Origin: an uncultured Oscillospiraceae bacterium
GTDB taxonomy: Bacteria > Bacillota > Clostridia > Oscillospirales > Oscillospiraceae
NCBI GenBank assembly: GCA_905233785.1
Contig: CAJOCV010000088.1
Coordinates: 1-7,739 of the forward strand
Direction: 5' to 3'
Length of the DNA: 7,739 nt
Under the pieces are notes generated by a model. That model had not been told where the DNA came from and did not search any database. It worked only from the letters and a program-made list of their open reading frames with translations. Shown here one piece after another: positions 1 through 7,300 of this stretch; positions within the stretch are counted from its first letter, which is position 1; each line of letters starts with the position of its first letter. Both the position numbers and the translations under genes were made by a program.

Positions 1-20
1 AAAAACAGATTTGATTTTGT
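1..20 (-). repeat. 20-bp repeat end, inverted copy of 7642-7661
   Basis: The first 20 bases (AAAAACAGATTTGATTTTGT) are the exact reverse complement of positions 7642-7661. The window edge cuts this copy, so its true outer boundary is unknown. Inward of base 20 the two copies diverge, apart from a nearby TTGC. A 20-bp exact match is very unlikely by chance in under 8 kb, so I infer a dispersed repeat. In the reading direction toward sbcD both copies encode KNRFDFV, with no stop. Confidence 0.7.
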
Positions 21-65
21 TTGCCGCCTTCCGAGGCGGCAAATCAGAGGGGAGTGCCCCTCTGA
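20..65. repeat. Two tandem perfect hairpins upstream of sbcD
   Basis: Two perfect stem-loops sit directly next to each other. The first is TTTGCCGCCT / AGGCGGCAAA (20-29 and 34-43) with loop TCCG, which fits the stable UNCG tetraloop pattern. The second is TCAGAGGGG / CCCCTCTGA (44-52 and 57-65) with loop AGTG. Neither is followed by a T-run on the + strand, so they do not look like standard intrinsic terminators for an upstream gene. They more likely form a palindromic intergenic repeat unit or an RNA-stabilising structure. They lie about 90 bp before sbcD, so an effect on its mRNA is possible but not shown. Confidence 0.6.
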
Positions 66-152
66 ACTCCCCCAAAGCCACGCAAGACGGAATCGTTACT
101 CGGAATTCTTTTTATGGAAGAATGGAATTACATAAAATAGGGGGAATTGAGT

Positions 153-1397
153 GTGCGCTTTTTCCATCTTGCAGATCTGCATTTCGGAAAATCCATCCAC
201 GGAGTATCCCTGCTCGATCATGGCGACCAAGGTTATTGGGTCGATCAGTTTTTGAAGCTTACAGAGCGGCAGCTGCCGGATGCCGTTGTCATCGCCGGGG
301 ACGTCTATGATCGCAGTGCACCCTCCGGCGATGCGGTGGCGCTTTTAAGCCGCCTGCTGACAGGGCTTTCGGAATTGGACATACCTGTGCTGATGGTAGC
401 CGGAAATCATGATTCCGCGCAGCGCCTTTCTTTTGCAAGCTCATTGCTTGCAAGACAGGGACTGCACATTTCCCGCCCTCTTTTTGACTCATATCGGCTT
501 GAGCAGGTCAAGCTGCAGGATGATGACGGGGAAGTAAACTTCTGGCTGATGCCCTATGTCTATCCGGCCTTGATTGCCCAAACGCTGGAGGATGATAGCC
601 TGCGCGACTATGATTCGGCGGTTCGCGCCCTGCTTGCGCGGCAGGACGTCGATTTTACAAAGCGAAACGTTCTCGTTGCGCACCAAAACGTAACGGCAGG
701 CGGCGTCGAAGCCGAACGAGGCGGTTCGGAGTCTATGGTTGGGGGCGTCGGGCAGATTGACTATACCTGCTTTGACGGCTTTGACTATGTGGCGCTGGGA
801 CATATTCACGCGGCCTATGCTGTCGGGCGTGAAACCGTACGCTACGCAGGCTCCCCGCTATGCTATCATTTCAACGAAGTACGCCAGCAGGAAAAAGGGC
901 CGCTGCTTGTAGAGCTTGGAGCGAAGGGAGCGCCGGTGCGGATCGAGCTTTTGAAGCTTCCGCCGCTGCACCCGATGCGTGAGCTGCATGGAACCCTGGA
1001 AAAACTGCGAGAACAAGAGCTCGCCTCGCCGCGGGAAAACGAGTATCTGCGCCTGGTGTTGACCGATCAGCGACTGAGTCCTGAGATTTCTGCTTTTTTT
1101 GATGCGCTCTTCCGAGCGCGCGGCAGTATTCTGATGGAACGTGTCTCGGAGTTTGATCCCTTCCGGGAAAACGTTTCCGCCCCAACCGCAGCGGCTTTGG
1201 AGCGACAGAGCATTTGTGAGCTTTTCACTGAGTTCTACACCGAACGTAGCGGCGGGGAGAGCCCGGACGAAGAGGAACTGGAAGTGCTGGCTTATGTTGA
1301 GGAGCTTACAGCGCAGGCTGACGCACATACAGACCCGGGAAGCGCGGAGACAGAAAAACTCCTCACGTTTCTGGAAAGACAGGAGACAAGGACATGA
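153..1397 (+). CDS. sbcD: SbcD, nuclease subunit of the SbcCD (Mre11-Rad50 type) complex
   Basis: This is the Mn-dependent nuclease subunit that works with the SbcC ATPase to open DNA hairpins and cruciforms and to trim blocked double-strand ends in the cytoplasm. Numbered from the GTG at 153 (414 aa), the calcineurin-like phosphoesterase motifs are all present: ADLHFGK with D8 and H10, GDVYD 49-53, GNHD 84-87, AHQN with H177, and GHIH 216-219. The remainder is the capping and C-terminal region that contacts SbcC, and the length is normal for the family. Start choice: AGGGGG at 139-144 lies 8 bases before this GTG but only 2 before the in-frame TTG at 147. Starting at GTG also gives MRFFHLADLHFGK, matching the usual SbcD N-terminus. 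The stop overlaps the sbcC start as ATGA, indicating translational coupling. I see no convincing promoter in the 146 bases upstream. Confidence 0.96.
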   Translation: MRFFHLADLHFGKSIHGVSLLDHGDQGYWVDQFLKLTERQLPDAVVIAGDVYDRSAPSGDAVALLSRLLTGLSELDIPVLMVAGNHDSAQRLSFASSLLARQGLHISRPLFDSYRLEQVKLQDDDGEVNFWLMPYVYPALIAQTLEDDSLRDYDSAVRALLARQDVDFTKRNVLVAHQNVTAGGVEAERGGSESMVGGVGQIDYTCFDGFDYVALGHIHAAYAVGRETVRYAGSPLCYHFNEVRQQEKGPLLVELGAKGAPVRIELLKLPPLHPMRELHGTLEKLREQELASPRENEYLRLVLTDQRLSPEISAFFDALFRARGSILMERVSEFDPFRENVSAPTAAALERQSICELFTEFYTERSGGESPDEEELEVLAYVEELTAQADAHTDPGSAETEKLLTFLERQETRT

Positions 1398-4300
1398 GAC
1401 CGCTGTACTTGGAAATGACAGCCTTCGGCTCCTACGCAGAGAAGACGACTTTGCCCTTTGAAGACCTGAGGCATGGTCTTTACCTCATCACAGGCGACAC
1501 CGGAGCGGGGAAAACCACGATTTTTGACGCGATCACATTTGCGCTCTTCGGCGTTGCGAGCGGAGCGGATCGCAAGAGCGATATGCTGCACTGTGACTAT
1601 GCGGCAAAATCCACGGATACGGTTGTTAAGCTGCGCTTTTTGCAAAGCGGCAGGGAATATACCGTGGAGAGAAAAATCCATTTCAGCAAAAAGCGCGGAA
1701 CGGCGGATCAGTATAACGAAGGCGTTGTTGACGCCCTGCTGACGCAGCCGGATGCCGCTCCTGTTGAGGGCGCGAAGAAGGTTACATTACGCTGCGAGGA
1801 ACTGCTTGGCCTGAATGCCGAACAGTTCAGCCGTATTGTGATGCTGGCGCAGGGGGAATTCAGGAAATTCCTAAAAGCCAACAGCGATGAGCGAAATGCC
1901 ATCCTCGGCAAGCTTTTTGACAGCTCTGTCTATGTTTACTATCAAAAATTGTTGATGAACGCGCGGGACGCGCTGAAAAACCGCCGAGGCACCGCTCAAA
2001 GCGAGCTGAGCGACCTGATAGCGCTCTCCTTTCATTTGCCGGAGGGGGAGCAGACAGAAAGCTTCCTTCCCGGACATCCGGACTTGATCGGAAATTTGGA
2101 GCGGCTTGCGCAACAGGAGGAGGAAGCCCTGCGTCAGCAGGCGGGAGAGCTGGACGCGGTTCTTCAAAAGCTGGACGCGCTGAGCCGCCGCCAGGGCGAG
2201 GGCAGAACCATAAACGCCCTCCTTGAGGAGCTTCAACAGGCCGAACGGGAGCTGGAAGCGCTGGAAGCGCAAAACCGCGATATACAGGAACGAAAAGCTC
2301 TGCTGGAACGAAGGGATAGAGCGCTGCATATCGCCCTGCCCGCGGTAAAGAACGCGGAGAGGACGGAGGAGGAGCTGAAGCTCACACTTTCGGAGATTGC
2401 GGATTTGTCAGACGAACTTGCGGAAATCCTCCTCACGGTCACACAATATGAAGAAAGGCTCGAAGCCGACGAGGAGCTAAAGAGAGAAAAACGTGAGCTG
2501 GAAAACGGCATCCACAGTCTTGCGGAGCAGCTTCCGCGATTCGCGGAGTTGAAGAAGAAAGAGCGAGAGAAGGCGGAAGCGAATCGGCTGCTGATTGCGG
2601 ACATGCAACAGCGTCAAAGGGAAGAGGAGAAGCTTGCCGTGCGGAAAACCGCGTTTTCCGCGCTGCTTGAGAGACTCAACAGCCTGGACGGAGCGGAGGC
2701 TGCGCTCTCTGAATGCCGTGTTGAAGAAAAGCAGAGCGCGGAGCGGCAGAGAGAATGGGAATTGCTCAGAAATGAGGTTCAAGCGATCCATGCGCTTTCC
2801 GAAAAGCTGGAGGCGGAGCAGGGTAAGCTGCATCAGCTGACAAGCATTGCGGGAGACGCGTCGGAGCGAGCAAATACCCTGTACCAGAAGTATATTGCCG
2901 CGCAGGCAGGCGTGTTGGCAGGTGAACTGCGGCGGCGTCTGGAGCTGGACGAGCAGGTAGATTGTCCTGTCTGCGGAACAAGGCTGCACAGGGAAAGGCT
3001 TTCGCAGCTTGCGACGCTCCCGGACGAGACGCCAAGCGAAAAGGAGCTTGACGACGCCAAAGAAAACGCGGAGAAAGCGGAGCGGAAGCGCAGCGAGCAG
3101 TATGCCCTGGTACAGTCGAAAGCTGCGGAGATTCTAACAAGAAAGCAAGCGGTCAGACCTTTGCCCGGCATGGATTCCTGGGAGGCGCTGACCGCTGAGG
3201 GCGTGCTGGAAGCGGCGATCAATGCGGCGCGGGCAGAGACCGAGCGCTGCCGGAAAGCCCTGATCGACGCGGAAGCACGAAAAAACGAACGGGATTCCCT
3301 GCGCAGAGAACAGCCCGAGAAGGAGCGTGAGCTGCTGGAGATACAGGACGCGATCCAGACTCTCCGAGACCGGGAGCGAATGCGGCAGGGGGCGATTGCT
3401 GCGGCGGAATCCGCTATTGCGGTATTGAAAACACAGCTTCACGCGGATGAAGAAACGGCTAAGAGAGAGATGAGCCGTCTGGAAGAGCGTGTAAACACGA
3501 TCGAAGAGGAACTCAAAAAGCATCTGAATGCCCTAAACAAAGCCAGAAGCAGCCGGGACACAACGCAAGGGAGCCTTGCGGAGAAGAAGCGTACTGCGGA
3601 AAAGCTCACCGCCGAGAAAAATAAAGCCATGCGCGAGCGGGATCATGTGCTTGAGGAGCTTGGCTTTGACAGCGCGGAGGCTGTGCTCGCGCTGCTCGCA
3701 CACGAGGATGTTGCGGCTTGGATCAAAAACGAGCGCGCGGCGCTTTCCGAGTACGCCGGCAGCAAGGACAGCAAGCGCAAGCTGATAACATCCCTGCGGG
3801 AAAAAACGGCAGGCCGACAAATCGTCGATCTCACAGCGCTGGAGAAGGAAAAGGAGCGGCTGAACGCGCTGCATCAGCAGCTGCAAGAGCGATACACAAA
3901 ACAGGATGCGCTTTTGCGCAATCACCGTGCGGTGCTCGAAAAGGCGAGAGAGCTGAAAAAAGCGCTTTCGGACAGTGAACGCGCCTGGAAACGGCTTGAC
4001 ACACTGGCTTCGCTTGCAGGCGGCATCAGCAGCGAGGGCGGCAAACTCAGCTTCGACCGCTATGTCATGGGCGCTATGTTCCGGGAGATCCTGGTGATGG
4101 CCAATCGGCGGCTGGAGCTGATGAGCGGCGGTCGGTATGCACTCGTGCATAAGGTCGCGGCCGAACGGAAAAACGCCGCAGCCGGACTTGAGATCGAGGT
4201 GCTGGACAACAACACAGGCGTACAGCGCAGCGCTGCCTCCCTTTCCGGCGGCGAGAGCTTTTTTACCTCACTTTCGCTGGCGCTTGGCCTTTCTGATGTG

Positions 4301-4534
4301 GTGCAAAGCCACGTTGGCGGTAAACAGATGGACGCGCTCTTTATCGACGAAGGCTTTGGGACGCTCAGCGACGATGTGCTGGACAAGGCGTTGGATGTGC
4401 TCAACCAGCTGACCGAGGGGAAGCGCCTTGTGGGGATTATCTCTCACGTGGATAAGCTCGACGAGAGCATACCGCAGAAAATTCGCGTCCGGCACGGTGA
4501 GAAGGGGAGCTCGCTCACGGTGGAATTAGTCTGA
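1394..4534 (+). CDS. sbcC: SbcC, Rad50-like SMC-type ATPase of the SbcCD complex
   Basis: This is the ATPase and DNA-tethering subunit that gates the SbcD nuclease. The 1046-aa protein has the full Rad50 layout. The N-terminal half-ATPase carries Walker A GDTGAGKT (34-41) and a Q-loop at Q153 (MLAQGEFRKF). Two long charged coiled-coil arms, rich in E, K, R, Q and L, span roughly 200-510 and 540-870. Between them, almost exactly mid-protein, is the zinc hook CPVC (C524, C527), which dimerises two complexes through zinc. The C-terminal half-ATPase has the ABC signature LSGGES (950-955), Walker B ALFIDE (D985, E986), a D-loop after GFGTLSDD, and H1018 in ISHV as the switch histidine. AGGAG at 1381-1385 lies 8 bases before the ATG, inside the end of sbcD. 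Length is typical and no key residue is missing. Confidence 0.97.
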   Translation: MRPLYLEMTAFGSYAEKTTLPFEDLRHGLYLITGDTGAGKTTIFDAITFALFGVASGADRKSDMLHCDYAAKSTDTVVKLRFLQSGREYTVERKIHFSKKRGTADQYNEGVVDALLTQPDAAPVEGAKKVTLRCEELLGLNAEQFSRIVMLAQGEFRKFLKANSDERNAILGKLFDSSVYVYYQKLLMNARDALKNRRGTAQSELSDLIALSFHLPEGEQTESFLPGHPDLIGNLERLAQQEEEALRQQAGELDAVLQKLDALSRRQGEGRTINALLEELQQAERELEALEAQNRDIQERKALLERRDRALHIALPAVKNAERTEEELKLTLSEIADLSDELAEILLTVTQYEERLEADEELKREKRELENGIHSLAEQLPRFAELKKKEREKAEANRLLIADMQQRQREEEKLAVRKTAFSALLERLNSLDGAEAALSECRVEEKQSAERQREWELLRNEVQAIHALSEKLEAEQGKLHQLTSIAGDASERANTLYQKYIAAQAGVLAGELRRRLELDEQVDCPVCGTRLHRERLSQLATLPDETPSEKELDDAKENAEKAERKRSEQYALVQSKAAEILTRKQAVRPLPGMDSWEALTAEGVLEAAINAARAETERCRKALIDAEARKNERDSLRREQPEKERELLEIQDAIQTLRDRERMRQGAIAAAESAIAVLKTQLHADEETAKREMSRLEERVNTIEEELKKHLNALNKARSSRDTTQGSLAEKKRTAEKLTAEKNKAMRERDHVLEELGFDSAEAVLALLAHEDVAAWIKNERAALSEYAGSKDSKRKLITSLREKTAGRQIVDLTALEKEKERLNALHQQLQERYTKQDALLRNHRAVLEKARELKKALSDSERAWKRLDTLASLAGGISSEGGKLSFDRYVMGAMFREILVMANRRLELMSGGRYALVHKVAAERKNAAAGLEIEVLDNNTGVQRSAASLSGGESFFTSLSLALGLSDVVQSHVGGKQMDALFIDEGFGTLSDDVLDKALDVLNQLTEGKRLVGIISHVDKLDESIPQKIRVRHGEKGSSLTVELV

Positions 4535-4557
4535 CAGGACAGCCGGAGGAGTCAGAC
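4529..4557 (+). terminator. Possible weak terminator or dyad at the end of sbcC
   Basis: GTCTGAC (4529-4535, overlapping the sbcC stop) pairs with GTCAGAC (4551-4557) around a 15-base loop and is followed by GATTCTTTTAT. The position suits transcription termination after sbcDC, but the stem is only 7 bp, the loop is long and the T-run is short and interrupted. A repeat-type dyad is an equally good reading. Confidence 0.3.
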
Positions 4558-4737
4558 GATTCTTTTATAGACCGCAATGAATCTCTCCGGTCAAGTTTTT
4601 GCCATGCTTCGTGATCGCCTTTGACAATACACAAAGCATTGCCGGCAGGCACTGCGTCGCCTGGCGCAAAGCTGCCTCGGAAATCTTTCACAGCGCCTTG
4701 CGGAAGAGTCGTATGATAACGATGCTGCGGTTTTTGG
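4558..4737. other. Non-coding sbcC-ruvC spacer with imperfect stem-loops
   Basis: No credible gene lies in this stretch on either strand. It holds an imperfect stem-loop, GCCATGCTTCGTG (4601-4613) against CACAAAGCATTGC (4630-4642), with 11 of 13 positions pairing. It also has an 8-bp palindrome TGCCGGCA (4640-4647) and a dyad GGCGC (4663-4667) / GCGCC (4693-4697) with an inner AAAG/CTTT pair. The string CAATACACAAAG (4625-4636) also occurs at the centre of the palindromic element downstream of ruvB (7058-7069), in both cases followed by one variable base and ATT. I infer a decayed repeat element, not a regulatory RNA. Confidence 0.4.
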
Positions 4738-4766
4738 TTGATTCCGCTTGCCGATTATGGTAAAAT
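4738..4766 (+). promoter_or_regulatory. Predicted sigma-A type promoter for ruvCAB
   Basis: TTGATT (4738-4743) resembles a -35 box. After a 17-base spacer comes TAAAAT (4761-4766), a good -10 box preceded by TG at 4758-4759, giving an extended -10. Transcription would start near 4773, leaving a leader of only about 12 bases before the ruvC ATG. An alternative pair, TTGGTT (4734-4739) and TATGGT (4756-4761), overlaps it. No LexA-type operator is visible here. Confidence 0.5.
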
Positions 4767-4784
4767 CATTTCGGATGTGATGAT

Positions 4785-5297
4785 ATGCGTATCTTGGGGA
4801 TTGATCCCGGCATTGCCACGATCGGCTTCGGCCTGGTGGATGCACAGAGAAATCAGAATAAGCTGCTTCACTGCGGCGTCATTACAACGCCCGCTCACAC
4901 GAGCCTGTCTTGTCGCTTGGAGCAAATCTATAACGATATGTGCGAGCTGCTGGAAAGCTTCAAGCCGGATGCCGTCTCCGTTGAGGAGCTGTTTTTTAAT
5001 ACCAATATTACCACCGGCATTGCCGTAGCGCATGGAAGGGGAGTGATTCTGCTCGCCTGTCAGAAGGCGGGAGTAAGGATTTATGAGTACACCCCTCTTC
5101 AGGTCAAGCAGGCAGTGGTAGGTTACGGGCGTGCGGAAAAGGCGCAGGTTATGGACATGGTGCGCCGCATCTGCAGGCTTTCCGCCCCACCGAAGCCGGA
5201 CGACGCGGCTGACGCTGTCGCGCTGGCGCTGTGCCATGCGCGCAGCGCAACATCGCTATTGTACAAAGGAGAACGGGACGCATGTTCTACCATTTAA
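4785..5297 (+). CDS. ruvC: RuvC, Holliday junction resolvase
   Basis: This endonuclease makes paired nicks across four-way Holliday junctions, acting with RuvAB at the end of recombinational repair. The 170-aa protein has the RNase H-like fold signature and the four catalytic acids: D7 in LGIDPG, E67 in SVEELFF, and D140 and D143 in PDDAADA, matching D7, E66, D138 and D141 of E. coli RuvC. It also has the conserved segment GVILLACQKAGV (86-97). The ATG start gives MRILGIDPG, the usual family N-terminus; the ribosome binding site is weak (GGA at 4773-4775, 9 bases away). The last 16 bases overlap ruvA in another frame, implying coupling. No yebC-like gene precedes it, although that gene is a frequent neighbour in other bacteria. 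Confidence 0.97.
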   Translation: MRILGIDPGIATIGFGLVDAQRNQNKLLHCGVITTPAHTSLSCRLEQIYNDMCELLESFKPDAVSVEELFFNTNITTGIAVAHGRGVILLACQKAGVRIYEYTPLQVKQAVVGYGRAEKAQVMDMVRRICRLSAPPKPDDAADAVALALCHARSATSLLYKGERDACSTI

Positions 5298-5890
5298 ACG
5301 GAACTGTGGCGGAGCTGGGGCAAAACCTGGTCGTGCTCGAATGCGGCGGCATCGGCTTTGCTCTCAATGCCACACTCAATACCGCCGCACGGCTGAAAAC
5401 AGGGGAGAAGGCTAAGCTTTATATTGCCGAATCCATTGGGGAGACGAACTTTGACCTCTATGGCTTTGCAGATAAAACGGAGAAGCGCTGTTTTGAGATG
5501 CTGATTTCCGTTTCCGGCATCGGGCCGAAGGCGGCGCTCTCGATCCTCTCCTATTCCACGCCGGAGAGTCTGGCGCTTGCGATTATGAATGATGATGTCA
5601 AAGCCCTGACCGTAGCGCCGGGCGTCGGGAAAAAAATCGCCCAGCGTGTGATTCTCGAGCTCAAGGACAAGGTCTCCAAGGAGATGGGCGGAAGCGACCT
5701 GAGTCTTCCCGTGAGCGCGGTTCCCGCTGCGGCCGCTTCTGACAATGCCCAGATAAACGACGCGATGGCCGCATTGACGGTGCTGGGCTACAACAGCGCG
5801 GAGGTCTCGCCGGTTCTCAAGAAGCTTGACCTCACCGGTATGAATGCCGAGCAGATTATCAAGGCGGTGCTGCGGCACATGGTAAAGTGA
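5282..5890 (+). CDS. ruvA: RuvA, Holliday junction branch-migration DNA-binding subunit
   Basis: RuvA tetramers bind and flatten the Holliday junction and load RuvB rings on opposite arms. The 202-aa protein shows the expected three domains: an N-terminal OB-fold (about 1-63, ending in LYGF), tandem helix-hairpin-helix motifs SGIGPK (78-83) and PGVGKK (113-118), a flexible Ala/Ser/Pro-rich linker (about 135-157), and a C-terminal RuvB-contact domain (about 158-202, with ALTVLGYNSAEV). The start is the ATG at 5282, giving MFYHLNGTV and preceded by AAAGGAG at 5265-5271 (10-base spacer). The frame stays open upstream to 5231, but that would lengthen the ruvC overlap and add unconserved residues. 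In the acidic-pin loop, the E-D pair of E. coli (E55, D56) reads E54-T55 here. Confidence 0.97.
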   Translation: MFYHLNGTVAELGQNLVVLECGGIGFALNATLNTAARLKTGEKAKLYIAESIGETNFDLYGFADKTEKRCFEMLISVSGIGPKAALSILSYSTPESLALAIMNDDVKALTVAPGVGKKIAQRVILELKDKVSKEMGGSDLSLPVSAVPAAAASDNAQINDAMAALTVLGYNSAEVSPVLKKLDLTGMNAEQIIKAVLRHMVK

Positions 5891-5906
5891 GCGGATAGGA
5901 GAGAGC

Positions 5907-6947
5907 ATGAGCATTAATTTTTCTGAAGATTCCGGAAGTGAGATCATCACGACCACGGCGAGCCTTCCGGAGGACAATAACGAGGGTTCGCTCCGCCCGC
6001 GCAGTATTACAGAGTATATCGGGCAGGAAAAGGCAAAGGGAAATCTTCAAATCTTCATCAACGCGGCCAAAATGCGTGGGGAGGCGCTGGATCATGTGCT
6101 GCTGCACGGTCCCCCGGGCTTGGGCAAGACGACGCTTGCCGCGGTTATCGCAAACGAAATGGGCGTCAATATGCGCATCACCTCCGGTCCCGCCATTGAA
6201 AAGCCGGGCGATTTGGTCGCGATGCTGACGAACTTAAACGAGGGGGACATCCTCTTCGTGGACGAAATTCACCGCTTGAATCGGGCGTATGAAGAAATCC
6301 TCTATCCCGCGATGGAGGATTACGCCATTGACATCATCCTCGGGAAAGGCCCCTCGGCCAACTCCCTGCATCTCGATCTTCCGCATTTTACATTGATCGG
6401 TGCGACGACGCGCTCCGGCCAGCTGACGGCTCCGCTGCGTGACCGCTTCGGCGTGTCTTTGCGGCTTGAGCTCTATACGGCTGAGGAGCTACAACGAATT
6501 GTGGAGCGATCTGCAGGCATATTGAATGTGCAGATCGACCCTCAAGGCGCGTATGAAATCGCCTCCCGTTCACGCGGAACGCCGCGTATTGCGAATCGGC
6601 TTTTGCGCCGTGTGCGCGACTATGCGCAGGTAAAGGCCAACGGCGTCATTACTCGCATGGTGGCGGACGAAGCGCTTTTCCGGCTTGAAGTCGATAAGCT
6701 TGGGCTGGATGCGCTGGATCGTCGTATGCTGCGCGCGATCATCGAGCTATATCATGGAGGACCGGTTGGCTTGGAGACGCTGGCCGCCACCATCAACGAG
6801 GAAGCCGTCACGTTGGAGGATATGTATGAACCATATTTGCTTCAAATGGGCTTCCTCACACGCACCCCTCGTGGCCGCTGCGTGACGCACAAGGCATATG
6901 ATCATCTCGGCATCGCCTACTTGGGGCAGCAGAGTCTGGAGCTCTAA
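5907..6947 (+). CDS. ruvB: RuvB, Holliday junction branch-migration ATPase
   Basis: RuvB is the hexameric AAA+ motor that pumps duplex DNA through the RuvA-bound junction. The 346-aa protein has Walker A GPPGLGKT (68-75), Walker B ILFVDE (115-120, D119 and E120), sensor 1 GATTRSG (165-171), the arginine-finger segment PLRDRFG (176-182), sensor 2 GTPRIANR (224-231), and a C-terminal winged-helix domain (about 265-340, including GGPVGLETLA and EDMYEPYLLQMGFL). AGGAG at 5897-5901 lies 5 bases before the ATG, and only 16 bases separate it from ruvA, so the two are co-transcribed. Length is normal and all key residues are present. No clear intrinsic terminator follows; the next sequence is repeat-rich. 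Confidence 0.98.
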   Translation: MSINFSEDSGSEIITTTASLPEDNNEGSLRPRSITEYIGQEKAKGNLQIFINAAKMRGEALDHVLLHGPPGLGKTTLAAVIANEMGVNMRITSGPAIEKPGDLVAMLTNLNEGDILFVDEIHRLNRAYEEILYPAMEDYAIDIILGKGPSANSLHLDLPHFTLIGATTRSGQLTAPLRDRFGVSLRLELYTAEELQRIVERSAGILNVQIDPQGAYEIASRSRGTPRIANRLLRRVRDYAQVKANGVITRMVADEALFRLEVDKLGLDALDRRMLRAIIELYHGGPVGLETLAATINEEAVTLEDMYEPYLLQMGFLTRTPRGRCVTHKAYDHLGIAYLGQQSLEL

Positions 6948-6987
6948 GGAGACGCTGACGCAATCGCCGCGGCTCCCGCTTCCCTAA

Positions 6988-7146
6988 GGCAACACCGCAC
7001 AATACGCCTGCGGCATCTTCCGGAAAAACCGCGCCCTGATTTCGTCACTTTTTCTTGCAATACACAAAGTATTCCTACGAAAAAGTGCCATCATCAGAAC
7101 TCGGTTTTTCTCGGAATCTGCTCTTGCCGCATTATGCGGTATTGCC
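6988..7146. mobile_element. MITE-like palindromic element, complete copy
   Basis: This 159-bp stretch is one long imperfect palindrome with no internal gene. The ends GGCAACACCGCACAAT (6988-7003) and ATTATGCGGTATTGCC (7131-7146) are inverted with 14 of 16 matches. Matching arm segments follow (TTCCGG-AAAAACC against GGTTTTTCTCGGAA). The centre is a two-step stem: CACTTTTTC (7046-7054) / GAAAAAGTG (7079-7087), with AATAC (7059-7063) / GTATT (7069-7073) inside. TAA flanks both ends (6985-6987 and 7147-7149), which fits a 3-bp target duplication, though that is weak evidence alone. A second, truncated copy at 7567-7643 supports mobility. The parent transposase family is unknown to me. Confidence 0.7.
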
Positions 7147-7207
7147 TAAAAACTAAGGGCGCGTTGCAAAATGCGAAACAAGTGTGAAAACCCTGGTTGT
7201 ATCGTAG

Positions 7208-7228
7208 GGGAGGGCCTTGTGCCCTCCC
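7208..7228. repeat. GC-rich perfect hairpin
   Basis: GGGAGGGC (7208-7215) and GCCCTCCC (7221-7228) form an 8-bp perfect stem around CTTGT. No T-run follows on either strand, so it is a REP-like palindrome, not a terminator. Confidence 0.55.
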
Positions 7229-7253
7229 GGCGAACCAGAGCTCGTATAGCAAA

Positions 7254-7300
7254 GAAATGTTCGGCGAATTCGTACAATCTGCGAATTCGCCGAACATTTC
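7254..7300. repeat. Perfect 19-bp-stem hairpin with 9-base loop
   Basis: GAAATGTTCGGCGAATTCG (7254-7272) is perfectly complementary to CGAATTCGCCGAACATTTC (7282-7300), separated by TACAATCTG. The stem contains GAATTC twice. There is no following T-run, so it is not a standard terminator. It is the longest perfect inverted repeat I see in the window and the type of structure that SbcCD cleaves, although it is short for that role. Confidence 0.8.

Noticed and set aside
90..138. Promoter for sbcD (TAAAAT at 133-138)
   Set aside because: It has no acceptable -35 partner and would start transcription at or past the ribosome binding site; no other pair in this stretch is convincing.
147..152. TTG at 147 as the sbcD start
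   Set aside because: Only 2 bases separate it from the AGGGGG site, and it adds two residues before the conserved family N-terminus; the GTG at 153 fits both spacing and alignment.
4591..4845. Minus-strand 84-codon open frame across the sbcC-ruvC spacer
   Set aside because: It is Arg/Cys/Ser-rich, resembles no protein, has no ribosome binding site and overlaps the promoter and start of ruvC.
5231..5281. Upstream ATG extending RuvA by 17 residues
   Set aside because: The extension is unconserved, lies deep within ruvC and lacks a ribosome binding site, while the ATG at 5282 has AAAGGAG well placed.
6948..6987. Intrinsic terminator immediately after ruvB
   Set aside because: The stretch is GC-rich but has no stable stem followed by a T-run.
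7254..7300. LexA or other SOS operator in the perfect palindrome
   Set aside because: The spacing between its GTTC and GAAC halves does not match the Firmicute LexA box, and it does not sit at a promoter of any gene here.
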